A stretch of 64,000 bases of DNA from Armatimonadota bacterium (GCA_029553475.1 JAKPKV010000048.1:104066-168065), one strand, 5' to 3'. Shown: positions 25,461 through 35,947, counted from the first letter of the stretch. Notes: generated by a model from the sequence alone, not told the origin. Translations and numbers: made by a program.

Positions 25461-26324
25461 TCAGTAATCGTAATTCCGGTTCGACGTGCGCGTGTTGCGC
25501 GTATTCGTCGTGCGGGTGTTCCGGGTATTATAATTATCGTTGTAGTTATTGTTGTTGTAATTGTTACTATTATTGTTATTATTGTAGTAGGGGTCGTTGT
25601 AATTGTCGTTGTAACGGTTGGAGCGCGTGCCGCCGGTACCGCTGGTGCCCCCACCGTAATTCCCCTGATTGAAGAGGGCGATGGAGGTGCCGCCCAGCGC
25701 GTCACAGATGGATTCGAGGTCGAGGTAGTTGATCCCGATCATCTTCACGACCGCCAACTCTTCCGTCGCCGCTTCGGTGGTGGTGGTGCCCGGGGTGCCG
25801 GTGGCGGTCGTGCCCGTCGTGCTGGTGGTCGGCTTGGTGAAATAGGTCAATGACGGGAAGCCGGCGCCGGTGGTTTTCGCCGGCGCGCCGGTGCCCAGAT
25901 TGCTGGCGGACGGGGTGATGGGATCATCCGCGGGCGGCGCGTTCATCACCATGCCGCCGGTGGGGCGAGCGGCGCCGGAATTTCTCCCGGCGATGGTATA
26001 GAGCGTCGTGCCGTTCTCTCTCTTCGTCTTCGTGTAGCTGTATTCGGGGCCGAGAATGGTATCGAGCGCTTCCTCAAAGGGGGTAGCGGTAAACTGGAGA
26101 CGCGCGATGCGGCCGACGACGCCCTCGCCCAGCCTGAGCTGGTATTTATCGTCGGTTGAGTTGAACAGCGCGGCCAGCACTTCCGGCAGGTCGGCGTCGC
26201 GCAGGTAGACATCCATTTTCATCGTCGCCGGATCGCCCCCCACGAAAATCTGCTGAGCCATGGCGGCGCCCGCCAGCCCGCAGAGCATGGCACAGAGCAA
26301 TGCCCAGGTCATCACGCGGCTCAT
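25461..26324 (-). CDS. Secreted STN-domain protein with Asn/Tyr-rich tail, pilus operon
   Basis: A 287-residue protein with a signal peptide (MSRVMTWALLCAMLCGLAGA) cleaved near AMAQQ. Residues 35-100 form a secretin/TonB short N-terminal-like domain (VYLRDADLPEVLAALFNST, then TATPFEEALDTILG), as in the N0 domain of secretins. A Thr/Gly/Pro-rich linker leads to a short conserved-looking segment (VVKMIGINYLDLESICDALG) resembling another secretin N-domain strand. The last 60 residues are extremely rich in Asn, Tyr, Asp and Thr-Arg repeats. Located between pilP and the secretin gene, it is probably a periplasmic secretin partner or a split N-terminal secretin module. Confidence 0.75.
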   Translation of the reverse strand: MSRVMTWALLCAMLCGLAGAAMAQQIFVGGDPATMKMDVYLRDADLPEVLAALFNSTDDKYQLRLGEGVVGRIARLQFTATPFEEALDTILGPEYSYTKTKRENGTTLYTIAGRNSGAARPTGGMVMNAPPADDPITPSASNLGTGAPAKTTGAGFPSLTYFTKPTTSTTGTTATGTPGTTTTEAATEELAVVKMIGINYLDLESICDALGGTSIALFNQGNYGGGTSGTGGTRSNRYNDNYNDPYYNNNNNSNNYNNNNYNDNYNTRNTRTTNTRNTRTSNRNYDY

Positions 26325-26438
26325 GTGCGTCTCCTTTCACGCGTGTCTCACGCGTGGCCTCACGGCCATTTGTACCCGTTGCTAATACTAGCATACGGGC
26401 GACGGTTCGGCAATCGCCCTCGTTCGGACATATTTTGG

Positions 26439-27158
26439 CTACTGCACGCCCCACACGGGGCCGCCGTCGGCGGGCGCGGCGCCCGGCGCGGCGTCAATGG
26501 TGACGCCCGGCATTTTGCCGGGATAGGTGTCCAGCCCCTGCAGCTTCAGCGTCTGGTCGCGCCCGTCGGCATCGGTGAGGACGAGGTAATCCTGCGCGAT
26601 GGCCTTCACGCGATACCCGGAGATTTCATCGCCGACGCGCACGGCGCGGGCGGCGCCGGTGCTGTCTTCGAAAATCGCCCAGATTTGCCCGTTATTGTTA
26701 TACACCCAGCCGGCATGGCGGCCGATGGGCGCCTCGCGGGGGCGCTCGGTCATCCCGGCGCCGCCGGTGGCCGCGCCACCCGGACGCCACCCGCTGCCGC
26801 GGCGCAGCCGGTGGGGCGTGGCGGCGATGGGCGGCAGGTCAAAAACTTTCACTTCCGGCGGGGGGGGGGGCGGCGTCACCTTCGGTTTCGGCGGCGGGCC
26901 GCCGGAGAACGGGTCTTTCCAACTCGCCGCGATGGGCGCGGGCAATCCCGCCGGCACGGGGGCGGGCGGGCGCGAGAGCTGCGGCACCGCCGCCGCCTGC
27001 GTGGGCGGCGCCGATGACGTGGTGGATGCGGTGGGGGAGGGGCCACCGGACGGTGGGGCGTCATCCGGCTTCGCGCCGAAGATGAAATACACCGCGATGC
27101 CCAACACCACCACGAACACCGCGGCCATAATGCCGATTTTGGCGTTGTTCGATCCCAT
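26439..27158 (-). CDS. pilP: PilP-like inner-membrane lipoprotein-position protein of the pilus alignment complex
   Basis: A 239-residue protein with a single N-terminal membrane anchor (IGIMAAVFVVVLGIAVYFIF). A long Pro/Ala/Ser/Thr spacer follows, and then WKDPFSGG, the DPF motif shared by PilP and GspC proteins. The C-terminal domain, from about residue 145, has VYNNNGQIWAIFED, VRVGDEISGYRVKAIAQD and LVLTDADGRDQTLKL, the small beta-barrel (HR) fold that contacts the secretin. ATG 27158 follows GGAGAGAG; an upstream in-frame extension lacks support. Unlike classical PilP it is anchored by a helix, not a lipobox, resembling GspC. Confidence 0.75.
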   Translation of the reverse strand: MGSNNAKIGIMAAVFVVVLGIAVYFIFGAKPDDAPPSGGPSPTASTTSSAPPTQAAAVPQLSRPPAPVPAGLPAPIAASWKDPFSGGPPPKPKVTPPPPPPEVKVFDLPPIAATPHRLRRGSGWRPGGAATGGAGMTERPREAPIGRHAGWVYNNNGQIWAIFEDSTGAARAVRVGDEISGYRVKAIAQDYLVLTDADGRDQTLKLQGLDTYPGKMPGVTIDAAPGAAPADGGPVWGVQ

Positions 27159-27247
27159 TGCGCTCTCTCCATGCCGGCGGCGCTCTCCCCGCGCTGCGCT
27201 ACCGGCGCCCACCTACATTTAGACACGGCCGTCCCCGGAAAAGTTCC

Positions 27248-28183
27248 CTACGGCTCGACGTCCTTCGCCTCGATGAAGCCCAGCACCCTGGGCGGCGGGC
27301 ACCAGCCTTCCGATTGCCACGCCGTGTGCAATTCTTGTCGCTCGCCTCGCGTATATTGCCCATAGACATCGTCTGTCTCCGCGGACAGGGGATCCTTGAA
27401 CGACAGACGACGTTTCGGGGTGGCTGTCTTCTGCTCGGAGTAGACCTGGCTGGCCTGTTCCAGCAGTTGCGCCACCGCGGCTTTGTCGCCGTTCGGGTCC
27501 CACCCGCGCGTCATGCCATACCCCTTGGCGGTGAAGGTCATAGAGAGCACCGGCTTCTGCACGGTGTGGCGCGGGTGATTGCGATGCACGGTGACGGTGA
27601 CGGCGCCGCCGGCCGGTTCGATGACCATCGGGCAGAAGCCGTACCCGGTGCGCCGCTGGAGCATGTTGATGAGCTCGCCATAGCCCCGGGCCCACAGCGT
27701 CTCGCTCCCGAGATCCACTTCGTAGATCTTCACCTCCGGCAGCGTCTCGTCCGGCAGGAGCAGCGGGCCGTCGAAGGTGAAGGTGGGCACGGTGCCGGTG
27801 CGAAATTTCGCCGCGAAGCGCCGCAGCTCGTTCGGCACCCTCGCCGTGCTCCACAGCGCATACCACGCGCGGATGCCCTCGATGGGCTTGCCGGTATAGA
27901 CGACGGACATGTTGGACAGGTCGGGCATCTGATTCTGGATGGCGGCGAAGGTCTGCGCGTCGTTCCACAGCTTCTCGGCGTCCACGCGCTCCTGTTCCAG
28001 CGCCTTCACCCACTCGTCTTCTTTCGTGGTGGGGCAGGCGTCTTTCGCCTTCTTCCACTCGCCCTGCGCGGTCTTCGTCTTCGCCATCTGCGGCACGATC
28101 ATCATGTAGTACCCGCCGGCCGCCAGCCCGATGGCCAGCACGAAGAAGACCGGAATCAGATAGATCGCTTTCAGCTTACGCAT
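27248..28183 (-). CDS. pilO: PilO-like pilus assembly protein
   Basis: A 311-residue bitopic inner-membrane protein. One helix (IYLIPVFFVLAIGLAAGGYYM) is followed by a charged coiled stretch (residues about 35-85, KTKTAQGEWKKAKDA and WVKALEQERVDAEKLW) and then a periplasmic alpha/beta domain, as in PilO. It is longer than usual PilO (about 200 residues). The terminal part contains KRRLSFKDPLSAETDD, resembling the DPF-type motif of PilP. Identification rests mainly on topology and position between pilN and pilP. Confidence 0.7.
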   Translation of the reverse strand: MRKLKAIYLIPVFFVLAIGLAAGGYYMMIVPQMAKTKTAQGEWKKAKDACPTTKEDEWVKALEQERVDAEKLWNDAQTFAAIQNQMPDLSNMSVVYTGKPIEGIRAWYALWSTARVPNELRRFAAKFRTGTVPTFTFDGPLLLPDETLPEVKIYEVDLGSETLWARGYGELINMLQRRTGYGFCPMVIEPAGGAVTVTVHRNHPRHTVQKPVLSMTFTAKGYGMTRGWDPNGDKAAVAQLLEQASQVYSEQKTATPKRRLSFKDPLSAETDDVYGQYTRGERQELHTAWQSEGWCPPPRVLGFIEAKDVEP

Positions 28184-28213
28184 GCGAAAGGCCTCCAGTA
28201 CAATCCGGCCACA

Positions 28214-28912
28214 CTATGGCGCATTCGGGTCCGCGGGTGGCGCATTGGGATCCGCCGGCGGCGCGTTCGGATCGCCCTCCGCCGGCGCGGCGCCCTCGCC
28301 GCGTTTCTTATACAGCGCGGGCCACGGCGAGACGCCGTCCGGCGCCTTCACCGTCTCGGGGATTTCCACGTCCAGCGCACAGGTGAGGGTGATGGGGATC
28401 TCCTGGGTGCGCGGATTTTCCGGGAACGGCAGCGGGCCGGGGTCGCCCGGTTTCACCGTGAAGCCGGCGTCCTTCGTCTTGAAATAGAAGTCCACGAAGT
28501 TCATGATCCCCTTGATCTTGCCGTTGAGGGTCACGTCCTTCTTATTGATGGTCATGGAGTCGAACCAGGCGTCGGTGCTGCCCAGCTTCGCCGGCACCGC
28601 CTTCATCACCCCGCCGAGTGCGCCGGCGTATTCGACGACCGGCTTGCGCGAGAAAAAGGTGATGAGCGTGGCATACTGCGTGGACGGACCGGAGAGCTTC
28701 TTCGAGTCCTCGATTCTCTGGTTGATCATCTCGGTCCGCTTCGTATAATACGCCTTATCCTTGGTGAACCATTGCGCCTGGGCGTCATAGCCCTGTTTGG
28801 CCCAGAGGATGACGCCCACTTCCAGCGCCACGACGATCACGAAGATGATGATCGAGAGGCGGATGCGTCCCTTCTCATGGACATAGCCCGGCAGCAGGTT
28901 GAGTTTGATCAT
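28214..28912 (-). CDS. pilN: PilN-like pilus assembly protein
   Basis: A 232-residue bitopic protein. The cytoplasmic N-terminus MIKLNLLPG is the conserved PilN peptide that inserts into PilM. The transmembrane helix (LSIIIFVIVVALEVGVILWA) and a coiled region (KDKAYYTKRTEMINQRIEDSK) precede a ferredoxin-like periplasmic domain. The C-terminus ends in three near-perfect copies of DPNAPPA, a small tandem repeat. The start lies ten bases after the pilM stop, consistent with translational coupling and with PilM-PilN binding. Confidence 0.85.
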   Translation of the reverse strand: MIKLNLLPGYVHEKGRIRLSIIIFVIVVALEVGVILWAKQGYDAQAQWFTKDKAYYTKRTEMINQRIEDSKKLSGPSTQYATLITFFSRKPVVEYAGALGGVMKAVPAKLGSTDAWFDSMTINKKDVTLNGKIKGIMNFVDFYFKTKDAGFTVKPGDPGPLPFPENPRTQEIPITLTCALDVEIPETVKAPDGVSPWPALYKKRGEGAAPAEGDPNAPPADPNAPPADPNAP

Positions 28913-28922
28913 GGGGTGTTCC

Positions 28923-31187
28923 TCACGCGATCATGTCCCGCAGGCTGAGCCCGACGCAGACGGGCAGCGCCGGGGCGACGTCCTGGAGATACTCCACGGG
29001 CTGATTGGCGGCGTCAACGTCAATGAGCTGCAGCGGGTCGGCGATGACGACCTCCAGCCCGAGCTCCTGACTGATGAATTCGGCGAGATACGGCAGCCGG
29101 CTGGTGCCGCCGAAGAGGATGATGCGGGCGATGGGATGATCCGGCTCGCGGCCCGTATAGTACTCCAGCGAGCGCCGGATTTCCGTCACCATCTCCATCA
29201 GCGTGGAGAGCATGGATTCGAAGACGCGGCGCTGGAAGACGTCGCTGTGACCGCCCTCGTCGCCGGCGCCGTCGTCAGCCAGGTGGGTCATGGTGGGCGC
29301 CACGCCAAATTCATCGAACAGCGCGCCGCCGCCCAGGTCCAGCGGGGCCGGTTCCGGCTCCGGCGCGGGCGGCGCGGCGAACGCCGCGAGCGGGTCGGCC
29401 GGCGCCGGGTCGCCGGGGTCCAGGTCGAAGGCGGGCGCGGCTTCATCGGCCGCGGGCACGGCCGGCGCGGGACCGGCGGACGGTGCGGGCGGCAGCAGCG
29501 TGAACAGCTCTTCGTCCGGCTCCGTCTCGGCGGGGGCGGCGGGTCGGCCATAGGACGGCAATTGCCCTTCCAACTCGGAACTCAGGTCGAAGAGCGGGCC
29601 GTCATCGGCGGGCGGCGCGTCGCTGAACGCCGCACCCGCCGGCGCGGGCGGCTCCGGCTCGACGGTGAACGCCGGCGGCGCGGGCTCCGCGGCCTCGTCG
29701 AGCGAGAACGCCGGGGGCGCGGGCTCTGCCGGTGCAGCGGGTGCGGCGGGCGGGGGCGCCGCGTCCTGATCTTCCGCGTCACCGAGGGAGAAGGTCGGCA
29801 CGTCCGGCTCGGCGTCCAGCGAGGAGGCGGGGCCGGCCTGCCCCGCGCCGGGCTGGCCCAAATCGCCGGGCAAAAAAAGCGGTTCGTCGTCCACGCCGTC
29901 ATCATCAAGCTGGAAGACCTGGCCGCCGACCGCCGGCGCGTCATCGAGCTGGAAGACCGGGGCGCCGACGGCGGGTTCATCATCCACGTCGTCATCCAGG
30001 CGCAGCACGGACACCGGCTCGTCGCCCCCGCCGTCGCCCTCGAGGCGGAAGGGGAAGGGGACGTCATCGTCCACCTCGTCATCGTCGAGTTGGAAGGCGG
30101 GCGCGGGCGCGGCGGGGTCCGCGGCCGGCGGTCCGCCCACGGTGAGCGGGCCGGGCACGTCGAATTCATCATCCAGGGAGAACATGCCGCTGGCGGGCGC
30201 TTCCGCGGGGGGCGCGCCGGCGGCGGGCGCGGGCGCCCCCGGCGCGGCGGGCTGCGCGGGCGCGGCGCCGAAACTGCTGAAGAAGGAGGTCAACTGGTCC
30301 GGGTCGGCTTCGGCGGCCTCCGGCGCGGCCGGCGCGACGGGCGCGTCAGGGGGCATCGGCTCATCGAGGGGATGGGCGGGCTCGGCGGCGGCGCCCAGCA
30401 CCAGGCCCTCTTCAATGAAGATGCGCCCGTGTTCCTTTTTCAGCTCCTCCGCTTCCTCAAAGCTGCGGCCCAACTGGTCCGCGATGGCCTCGGTCAACGA
30501 GTCGCCAGCGATGGGCACGGAGCGCGTGAAGGTGAGGTTGCCGTCGGTGATGATGCTGATGTCGGTGCTGCACGCGCCCAGATCGACCAGCGCCACCGTC
30601 TGCTCATAGGCGCCCTCATCCTGGTGCAGATCCACCAGCGCGCGCACGGCGGCGAGGATTTCCACGTCCATCGCCACCGGCTGCAGGCCGGCGACGCTGA
30701 TCATCTTCAAGTAGGCGTTAATCAGCTCTTCCTGCGCCACCGCCAGCAGCACCTTCATCTGCCCCTCTTCTTCGGGCAGCTCCTCCGGCTCGATGAGCGG
30801 GGAGTAATCCATGACGACTTCGTCGGCGGCGAAGGGGATGTGGCGCTCCACTTCAAACTTCATCGTCTGCGTCAGTTCCTTGCGCGTCATCTTCGGCAGA
30901 TCAATGGGGCGGACGACCACGGAGGACTGTCCGGCGATGGAGACCACGGCCTTGCGCGTGCCGAAGCGGTTCAGCACCAGCATCTCGCGCACGGCGCGGC
31001 CCAGCCCGACGGGGTCGAGGATCTGGCTGTTGCTCAGCACGCCGGGCGGCGTCGGGCGCATGGCGGCGTTGACGATGGCGATCGCGCCGCGCGCCAGCCG
31101 CAGTTCCGCGACTTTGATGAAGCGCGTGCCGATGTCAAGCCCGAGCACGCTATGGTCCTTGATTTTTGCGGATCGTCGAACAGCCAT
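28923..31187 (-). CDS. pilM: PilM-like actin-fold ATPase with a large disordered insertion
   Basis: At 754 residues it is about twice the normal PilM length. Residues 1-257 are typical: VLGLDIGTRFIKVAEL (phosphate-1 loop), KEVERHIPF-type segment (KFEVERHIPFAADEVVMDYS), VALVDLGACSTDISIITDG (phosphate-2). Residues about 258-648 are a Pro/Ala/Asp-rich low-complexity insertion. It holds repeated hydrophobic-acidic motifs such as FSLDD (336-340), FQLDDD (365-370), VLRLDDD (394-400), FQLDD (412-416), FQLDDD (425-430), FSLDE (494-498) and FDLDPG. Residues 649-754 resume PilM: TEIRRSLEYYTGREPD and RIILFGGTSRLPYLAEFI. First gene of the operon, divergent from rpoB. Confidence 0.88.
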   Translation of the reverse strand: MAVRRSAKIKDHSVLGLDIGTRFIKVAELRLARGAIAIVNAAMRPTPPGVLSNSQILDPVGLGRAVREMLVLNRFGTRKAVVSIAGQSSVVVRPIDLPKMTRKELTQTMKFEVERHIPFAADEVVMDYSPLIEPEELPEEEGQMKVLLAVAQEELINAYLKMISVAGLQPVAMDVEILAAVRALVDLHQDEGAYEQTVALVDLGACSTDISIITDGNLTFTRSVPIAGDSLTEAIADQLGRSFEEAEELKKEHGRIFIEEGLVLGAAAEPAHPLDEPMPPDAPVAPAAPEAAEADPDQLTSFFSSFGAAPAQPAAPGAPAPAAGAPPAEAPASGMFSLDDEFDVPGPLTVGGPPAADPAAPAPAFQLDDDEVDDDVPFPFRLEGDGGGDEPVSVLRLDDDVDDEPAVGAPVFQLDDAPAVGGQVFQLDDDGVDDEPLFLPGDLGQPGAGQAGPASSLDAEPDVPTFSLGDAEDQDAAPPPAAPAAPAEPAPPAFSLDEAAEPAPPAFTVEPEPPAPAGAAFSDAPPADDGPLFDLSSELEGQLPSYGRPAAPAETEPDEELFTLLPPAPSAGPAPAVPAADEAAPAFDLDPGDPAPADPLAAFAAPPAPEPEPAPLDLGGGALFDEFGVAPTMTHLADDGAGDEGGHSDVFQRRVFESMLSTLMEMVTEIRRSLEYYTGREPDHPIARIILFGGTSRLPYLAEFISQELGLEVVIADPLQLIDVDAANQPVEYLQDVAPALPVCVGLSLRDMIA

Positions 31188-31207
31188 GAACTGATACCTT
31201 ATCCGTC

Positions 31208-31237
31208 AGTATAGCACAGGGGGAAGTCCACAAGCAA
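31208..31237 (-). promoter_or_regulatory. Possible promoter of the pilM operon
   Basis: On the minus strand TTGCTT (31237-31232), 18 bases, TATACT (31213-31208), about 20 bases before the ATG at 31187. The 31188-31814 gap carries this promoter, the rpoB promoter and the rpoB leader; the stretch 31240-31560 shows nothing recognisable. Confidence 0.5.
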
Positions 31238-31570
31238 CACGTTGTCCCGATGGCGGGGCGCACGTCCTGTCCGGCCGCCGGCACACCCGTCGCGCGGGGC
31301 GTCGGCGCGCCCCGGTAGACCTAAAGATACGTTCGCGCTCTTGCCGCATGGCACCTGCCGATCCCGGCACGCTGTATTGTACCGCATTCCCGCGAAAAGC
31401 TAACATCGCTGCTCGGGCAGGGGGATGCCGGCGTGACAAGGCCGTCCGGCGCCCGGGTTCCCGTGCCGGCAGGCCGGGAACCCGGCGCGGCGGGCTGGCT
31501 GCGCCGGCCGGTGTCAGCGGTATGCCGTGGGGGGAGAGAGCGGGCCAGAAAAAAAAGACGGCGGAGCCCC

Positions 31571-31599
31571 TTGACAGGGCGGATGATGCCTGTCATAAT
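31571..31599 (+). promoter_or_regulatory. Promoter of rpoB
   Basis: TTGACA (31571-31576), 17-base spacer, CATAAT (31594-31599). The predicted transcript has an untranslated leader of about 210 bases before the rpoB ATG, long enough for leader control, though no known leader structure is recognised. Confidence 0.75.
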
Positions 31600-31814
31600 G
31601 ACGCTTCGTGCATAGTTATCCGGGTGACGTGCGACAGAGTTGTTTTGGCGAGAGCGGCGCTGAATAGTGTACCTCGTTGAGTGGAGTGGAGCGTGTCGGG
31701 AGCAGCCACGCGGCGGCCCGTCGCGCCTTACTTCACTTTTCCGCGTCTCTGCGCCTTCGTCCTCTCCGTCACGGCGTCCGGCGTTGCTGTATCGAGTCCA
31801 TTGCGGAGGTATCA

Positions 31815-34800
31815 ATGCGACCTGTTATCCGCGTCAAGGGACGGGCACGGCCTCATCACGCCGAGCAAATCCCGAACCTCATTGAAATTCAGTTGAGCTC
31901 CTACCTCTGGTTCGTCCGGGAAGGGCTCCGCGAGTTGTTTGACAATTTCTCCCCCATCGAGGACTTCACCGGCACGCTGCGGCTGTCCTTCGGGGAGTAT
32001 ACCATCGGCGACTCGAAATACTCCCTTGACGAATGCCGCGACCGCGACGCCACCTTCGAGGCGCCGCTGAAGGTGCGCGTGCAGTTGCTGAACACCGCGA
32101 CGGGCGAAGTGAAGGAGTCGGAGGTCTACCTCGGCGACCTGCCGATCATGACCGAGCACGGCACCTTCATCATCAACGGCGCCGAGCGCGCGGTGGTGAG
32201 CCAGCTCGCGCGCTCGCCGGGCGTCTACTTCAAGGACAACATTGACTATTCCGGGCGTATCCTCTACAGCGCGCAGGTGATCCCCAGCGAGGGCGCGTGG
32301 CTGGATTTCGATACCGACGCCAACGGCGTGATTTCGGTGAAGATCGGCCAGACGCATCGCTTCCCGGTGACCACGCTGCTGCGCGCCATGCACGCCATCA
32401 ACACCGTGCCGGGCGAAGACGCGATTCCCACCACGTCGGACAGCGATCTGCTCGCCCTCTTCGGCCAGCCGCTGGAGCTGAGCGAGCCGACGAGCGACCA
32501 GCTCGTGGGCAAGCGCGCGTGGATGGATATCGTGGATGAGAGCACCGGCGAGGTGCTGGTGGAAAAGGGCGCGCGCATCGAGCGCGAGGTCGCCCGCCGC
32601 ATCGGCGCGCTGGCGCTGTCCCGCGTCACCCTCGTCGAGGTCAGCCCGCTCATCGAAGCGACGCTGGAGAAGGATCCCACCCGCGGCGAAGACCAGGCGT
32701 TGATTGACATCTACCGCCGCGACCGTCCCGGCGATCCGGTCACCCCGGAGCTCGCGCGCCAGCGCTTGTCCGGCATCTTCTCCGATCCGCGCCGCTACGA
32801 TCTGGCGCGCGTGGGCCGCTACATGCTGAACAAGAAGCTGGGCGTCACCACCCCGGAGACGATCACCGTCCTCACCAAGGAAGACCTGATCGCCATCATC
32901 CGCTACCTGCTGCGGTTGAACGGGGACGATCCGGCGACGTCGGTGGACGAGATTGACCACCTGATGAACAAGCGCATCCGCAGCGTGGGCGAGCTGCTGC
33001 AAAACCAGTTCCGCCTCGGCTTCCTGCGCATGGAGCGCATTATCCGCGAGCGCATGACCAGCCTCGATCCCGAACACGTCACCCCGCAGGCGGTCATCAG
33101 CACGAAACCGATTACCGCGGCGATCAAGTCGTTCTTCGGCTCCTCGCAGCTCTCCCAGTTCATGGACCAGACGAATCCGCTGGCCGAGCTCACCCACAAG
33201 CGGCGCCTCTCCGCGCTGGGTCCGGGCGGGCTGAGCCGGCAGAGCGCGAAGCTGGAAGTGCGCGACGTGCACCACTCGCACTACGGCCGCATCTGTCCCA
33301 TCGAGACGCCGGAAGGCCCGAACATCGGCCTCATCGGCTCGATGGCCGTGTATGGCCGCGTGAACCGCTACGGCTTCCTGGAGACGCCCTACCGGCGCAT
33401 CGTGAAGGGGCGGATGACGGATGAGATCGCCTACCTGACCGCGGATGAGGAAGAAGGGCATCACATCGTGCCGGCGACCACGCCGGTGGGCGACGACGGC
33501 GCGCTGATCCCCGATCCCGACGGCCGGGTGATCTGCCGCCACCGCTCCTCCTACCCGCGGGTGACGCCGGACGAGATTGACTACATGGACGTCTCGCCGA
33601 AGCAGACGGTCTCGGTGGCCACCTGCCTCATCCCGTTCCTGGAGAACGACGACGCCAACCGCGCGCTGATGGGCTCGAACATGCAGCGGCAGTCCGTGCC
33701 GCTGGTGCGCACCTCCGCCGCGCTGGTGATGACCGGCCTGGAAGATCGCGCCGCGCAGGACTCCGGCGCGGTGATCGTCGCCCGCGCCGCCGGCCTCATC
33801 ACCCACGTGGATGCCGCGCGCATCGAGGTGACGCGCCCCGACCGCCGCCACACGCTGGCGGCGCCGACGCCGGAGCAGGTGCACGGCCGGATCGCCCTCG
33901 ACGATATCGCCGACCCCGCCACCGGCGCGGTGCTGGTGCCTGCCGGCGGCGTGATTGACGGCGAGGCGGCCGCGCGCATCTGCGCGCTGGAGCCGGCGCT
34001 CACCGTGCGCGTGCTGGAACAGGGCGTCGTGGACCGGTACCGGCTGCTCAACTTCCTGCGCTCCAACCAGGCGACGTCCATTCACCAGAAACCGCTGGTG
34101 CGCCCGGGGCAGTACGTGAGCACGGGGCAGCCGCTGGCGGACGGCCCGTGCACGAGCGAAGGCCATCTGGCGCTGGGCAGCAATATCCTGGTGGCGTTCA
34201 TGTCCTGGGAAGGCTATAACTACGAGGACGCCATCATCCTCAGCGAACGCCTGCGCCGCGACGATGTCTACACCTCGATCCATATCGAGAAGTACGAAAT
34301 CGAGGCGCGCGAGACGAAGGTGGGGCCGGAGGAGATCACCCGCGACATCCCGAACGTCGGCGACGAGGCGCTGCGCGACCTCGATGAAGACGGCGTGATC
34401 CGCATCGGCGCCGAGGTGGTGGCGGAAGACATCCTGGTGGGCAAGGTCGCGCCGAAGGGCCAGGAAGAGCTCACCTCCGAGGAAAAGCTCGTGCGCGCCA
34501 TCTTCGGCGAGAAAGCGGCGGAGATGCGCGACACCTCGCTGCGCGTGCCGCATGGCGAGAAGGGCAAAGTCGTGGACGTGAAGCGCTTCTCGCGCATCAA
34601 ATCCGTCTGCGATCGCTGCGGCGCGGAGTATCAACTCGGCAAATCGGAGACCCGCAACTACTGCGACCGCTGCGGCGGCGAAGTGAGCCGCGTGCCGGGC
34701 GACGAGCTGTCGCCGGGCGTGAACCAGCTCGTGCGCGTCTTCATCGCCCAGCGCCGCAAGATTATGGAAGGCGACAAGATGGCCGGGCGCCACGGCAACA

Positions 34801-35864
34801 AAGGCGTGGTGGCGAAGATCCTCCCGCTGGAAGATATGCCGCACATGCCGGACGGCACGCCGGTGGATATCATCCTGAACCCGCTGGGCGTCCCGTCCCG
34901 CATGAATATCGGGCAGATCATGGAGACGCACCTCGGGGTGGTGGCGCGCGAGCTGGGCTGCCATTTCGAGACGCCGATCTTCGAGGGGGCGCACGAGGAC
35001 GAGATCCTCACCTATCTGGCGCTCACCCTGCAGCGGCGCCGCCGCATCGTCCTCTCGCGCTACCTGCGGGAGGACCTGGCGCTGCCGGGTCTTGACTACG
35101 GCAGCGAGCTCACCGCCGACCGGCTCATCGCCGAGATCACGCGGCTGGACCTGGAGGGGCTGAAAGGCCTGCTGCGCGAGGCCGACGCGCAGTATGGCGC
35201 CCACCTGGCGGACGCGGCACGGCTGGTGCGCGAGAGCATCGCCGACGACGAGCCGTTCAAGCTCGTCACCGTGCGCGGCGTCTCGCTCGATGCGTGGGCG
35301 GCGGCTGACGAGGCCCAGCAGATCGCCTGGCTGGCGGAGGAGCTGCGCCAGCGCGTGAACGACCGCATCGGCTACAGCGAGCACACCGCCAAGTGCCTGC
35401 TCCACGACGGCCGCACCGGCGAGCCGTTCAACCAGCCCGTCACCGTGGGGTACGCCTTCATGATGAAGCTCGTCCACCTGGTGGACGACAAAATTCACGC
35501 CCGGTCCACCGGCCCCTACAGCCTGGTCACCCAGCAGCCGCTGGGCGGGAAGGCGCAGTTCGGCGGGCAGCGGTTCGGCGAGATGGAGGTGTGGGCGCTC
35601 GAGGCGTATGGCGCGGCGCACACGCTGCAGGAGATCCTCACCATCAAGTCGGACGACGTCATGGGCCGCGTGAAGACGTACGAATCCATCGTCAAAGGCG
35701 CGAATATCAACGAGCCGGGCATCCCCGAATCGTTCAAGATCCTCATCAAGGAGCTGCAGTCACTCGGCTTGCAGATCCAGGTGGAGACCGCCGAGGCCGA
35801 GCAGATTGACCTCGAGCTGGAGGACGAAGAAGGGGCGCGCTCCGGCGGGCGGTATATGAGTTGA
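31815..35864 (+). CDS. rpoB: DNA-directed RNA polymerase subunit beta
   Basis: A 1,349-residue protein. ATG 31815 follows GCGGAGG at ideal spacing; the frame is open further upstream but that part has no RpoB similarity. Landmarks run in order: [15 protein letters not shown]; the rifampicin region [20 protein letters not shown] with [24 protein letters not shown]; the catalytic-side [18 protein letters not shown]; and [14 protein letters not shown] near residue 985. The end carries [27 protein letters not shown] as two adjoining motifs. An insertion near residue 935 contains a zinc-ribbon-like [11 protein letters not shown] then CDRCGGEV, seen in RpoB of several phyla. It is followed by rpoC after 83 bases. 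Confidence 0.97.
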   Translation: MRPVIRVKGRARPHHAEQIPNLIEIQLSSYLWFVREGLRELFDNFSPIEDFTGTLRLSFGEYTIGDSKYSLDECRDRDATFEAPLKVRVQLLNTATGEVKESEVYLGDLPIMTEHGTFIINGAERAVVSQLARSPGVYFKDNIDYSGRILYSAQVIPSEGAWLDFDTDANGVISVKIGQTHRFPVTTLLRAMHAINTVPGEDAIPTTSDSDLLALFGQPLELSEPTSDQLVGKRAWMDIVDESTGEVLVEKGARIEREVARRIGALALSRVTLVEVSPLIEATLEKDPTRGEDQALIDIYRRDRPGDPVTPELARQRLSGIFSDPRRYDLARVGRYMLNKKLGVTTPETITVLTKEDLIAIIRYLLRLNGDDPATSVDEIDHLMNKRIRSVGELLQNQFRLGFLRMERIIRERMTSLDPEHVTPQAVISTKPITAAIKSFFGSSQLSQFMDQTNPLAELTHKRRLSALGPGGLSRQSAKLEVRDVHHSHYGRICPIETPEGPNIGLIGSMAVYGRVNRYGFLETPYRRIVKGRMTDEIAYLTADEEEGHHIVPATTPVGDDGALIPDPDGRVICRHRSSYPRVTPDEIDYMDVSPKQTVSVATCLIPFLENDDANRALMGSNMQRQSVPLVRTSAALVMTGLEDRAAQDSGAVIVARAAGLITHVDAARIEVTRPDRRHTLAAPTPEQVHGRIALDDIADPATGAVLVPAGGVIDGEAAARICALEPALTVRVLEQGVVDRYRLLNFLRSNQATSIHQKPLVRPGQYVSTGQPLADGPCTSEGHLALGSNILVAFMSWEGYNYEDAIILSERLRRDDVYTSIHIEKYEIEARETKVGPEEITRDIPNVGDEALRDLDEDGVIRIGAEVVAEDILVGKVAPKGQEELTSEEKLVRAIFGEKAAEMRDTSLRVPHGEKGKVVDVKRFSRIKSVCDRCGAEYQLGKSETRNYCDRCGGEVSRVPGDELSPGVNQLVRVFIAQRRKIMEGDKMAGRHGNKGVVAKILPLEDMPHMPDGTPVDIILNPLGVPSRMNIGQIMETHLGVVARELGCHFETPIFEGAHEDEILTYLALTLQRRRRIVLSRYLREDLALPGLDYGSELTADRLIAEITRLDLEGLKGLLREADAQYGAHLADAARLVRESIADDEPFKLVTVRGVSLDAWAAADEAQQIAWLAEELRQRVNDRIGYSEHTAKCLLHDGRTGEPFNQPVTVGYAFMMKLVHLVDDKIHARSTGPYSLVTQQPLGGKAQFGGQRFGEMEVWALEAYGAAHTLQEILTIKSDDVMGRVKTYESIVKGANINEPGIPESFKILIKELQSLGLQIQVETAEAEQIDLELEDEEGARSGGRYMS

Positions 35865-35871
35865 GATGCCG

Positions 35872-35895
35872 GCCCGGCGCCCGCGGGCGCCGGGC
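35872..35895 (+). promoter_or_regulatory. Palindromic hairpin in the rpoB-rpoC gap
   Basis: A perfectly self-complementary 24-base stretch (GCCCGGCGCC, CGCG, GGCGCCGGGC). No T run follows, so it is more likely an mRNA processing or stability element than a terminator. Confidence 0.45.
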
Positions 35896-35947
35896 TCTCC
35901 CCCGCTGTCGTGCGAGAGCGTAACTGAGAGAAGAAGCGAGGTGTGGT

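Noticed and set aside
28899..31214. A 771-codon plus-strand open frame opposite pilM
   Set aside because: Repetitive Arg/Gly/Val translation generated by the low-complexity insertion of pilM on the other strand.
31677..31814. N-terminal extension of RpoB
   Set aside because: The extra 46 residues are Arg/Ser-rich without RpoB similarity, and the GGAGG site fits the ATG at 31815.
31812..35621. A 1,269-codon open frame on the minus strand opposite rpoB
   Set aside because: It is the complement of a certain rpoB gene, with His/Arg/Ala-rich low-complexity translation and no recognisable family.
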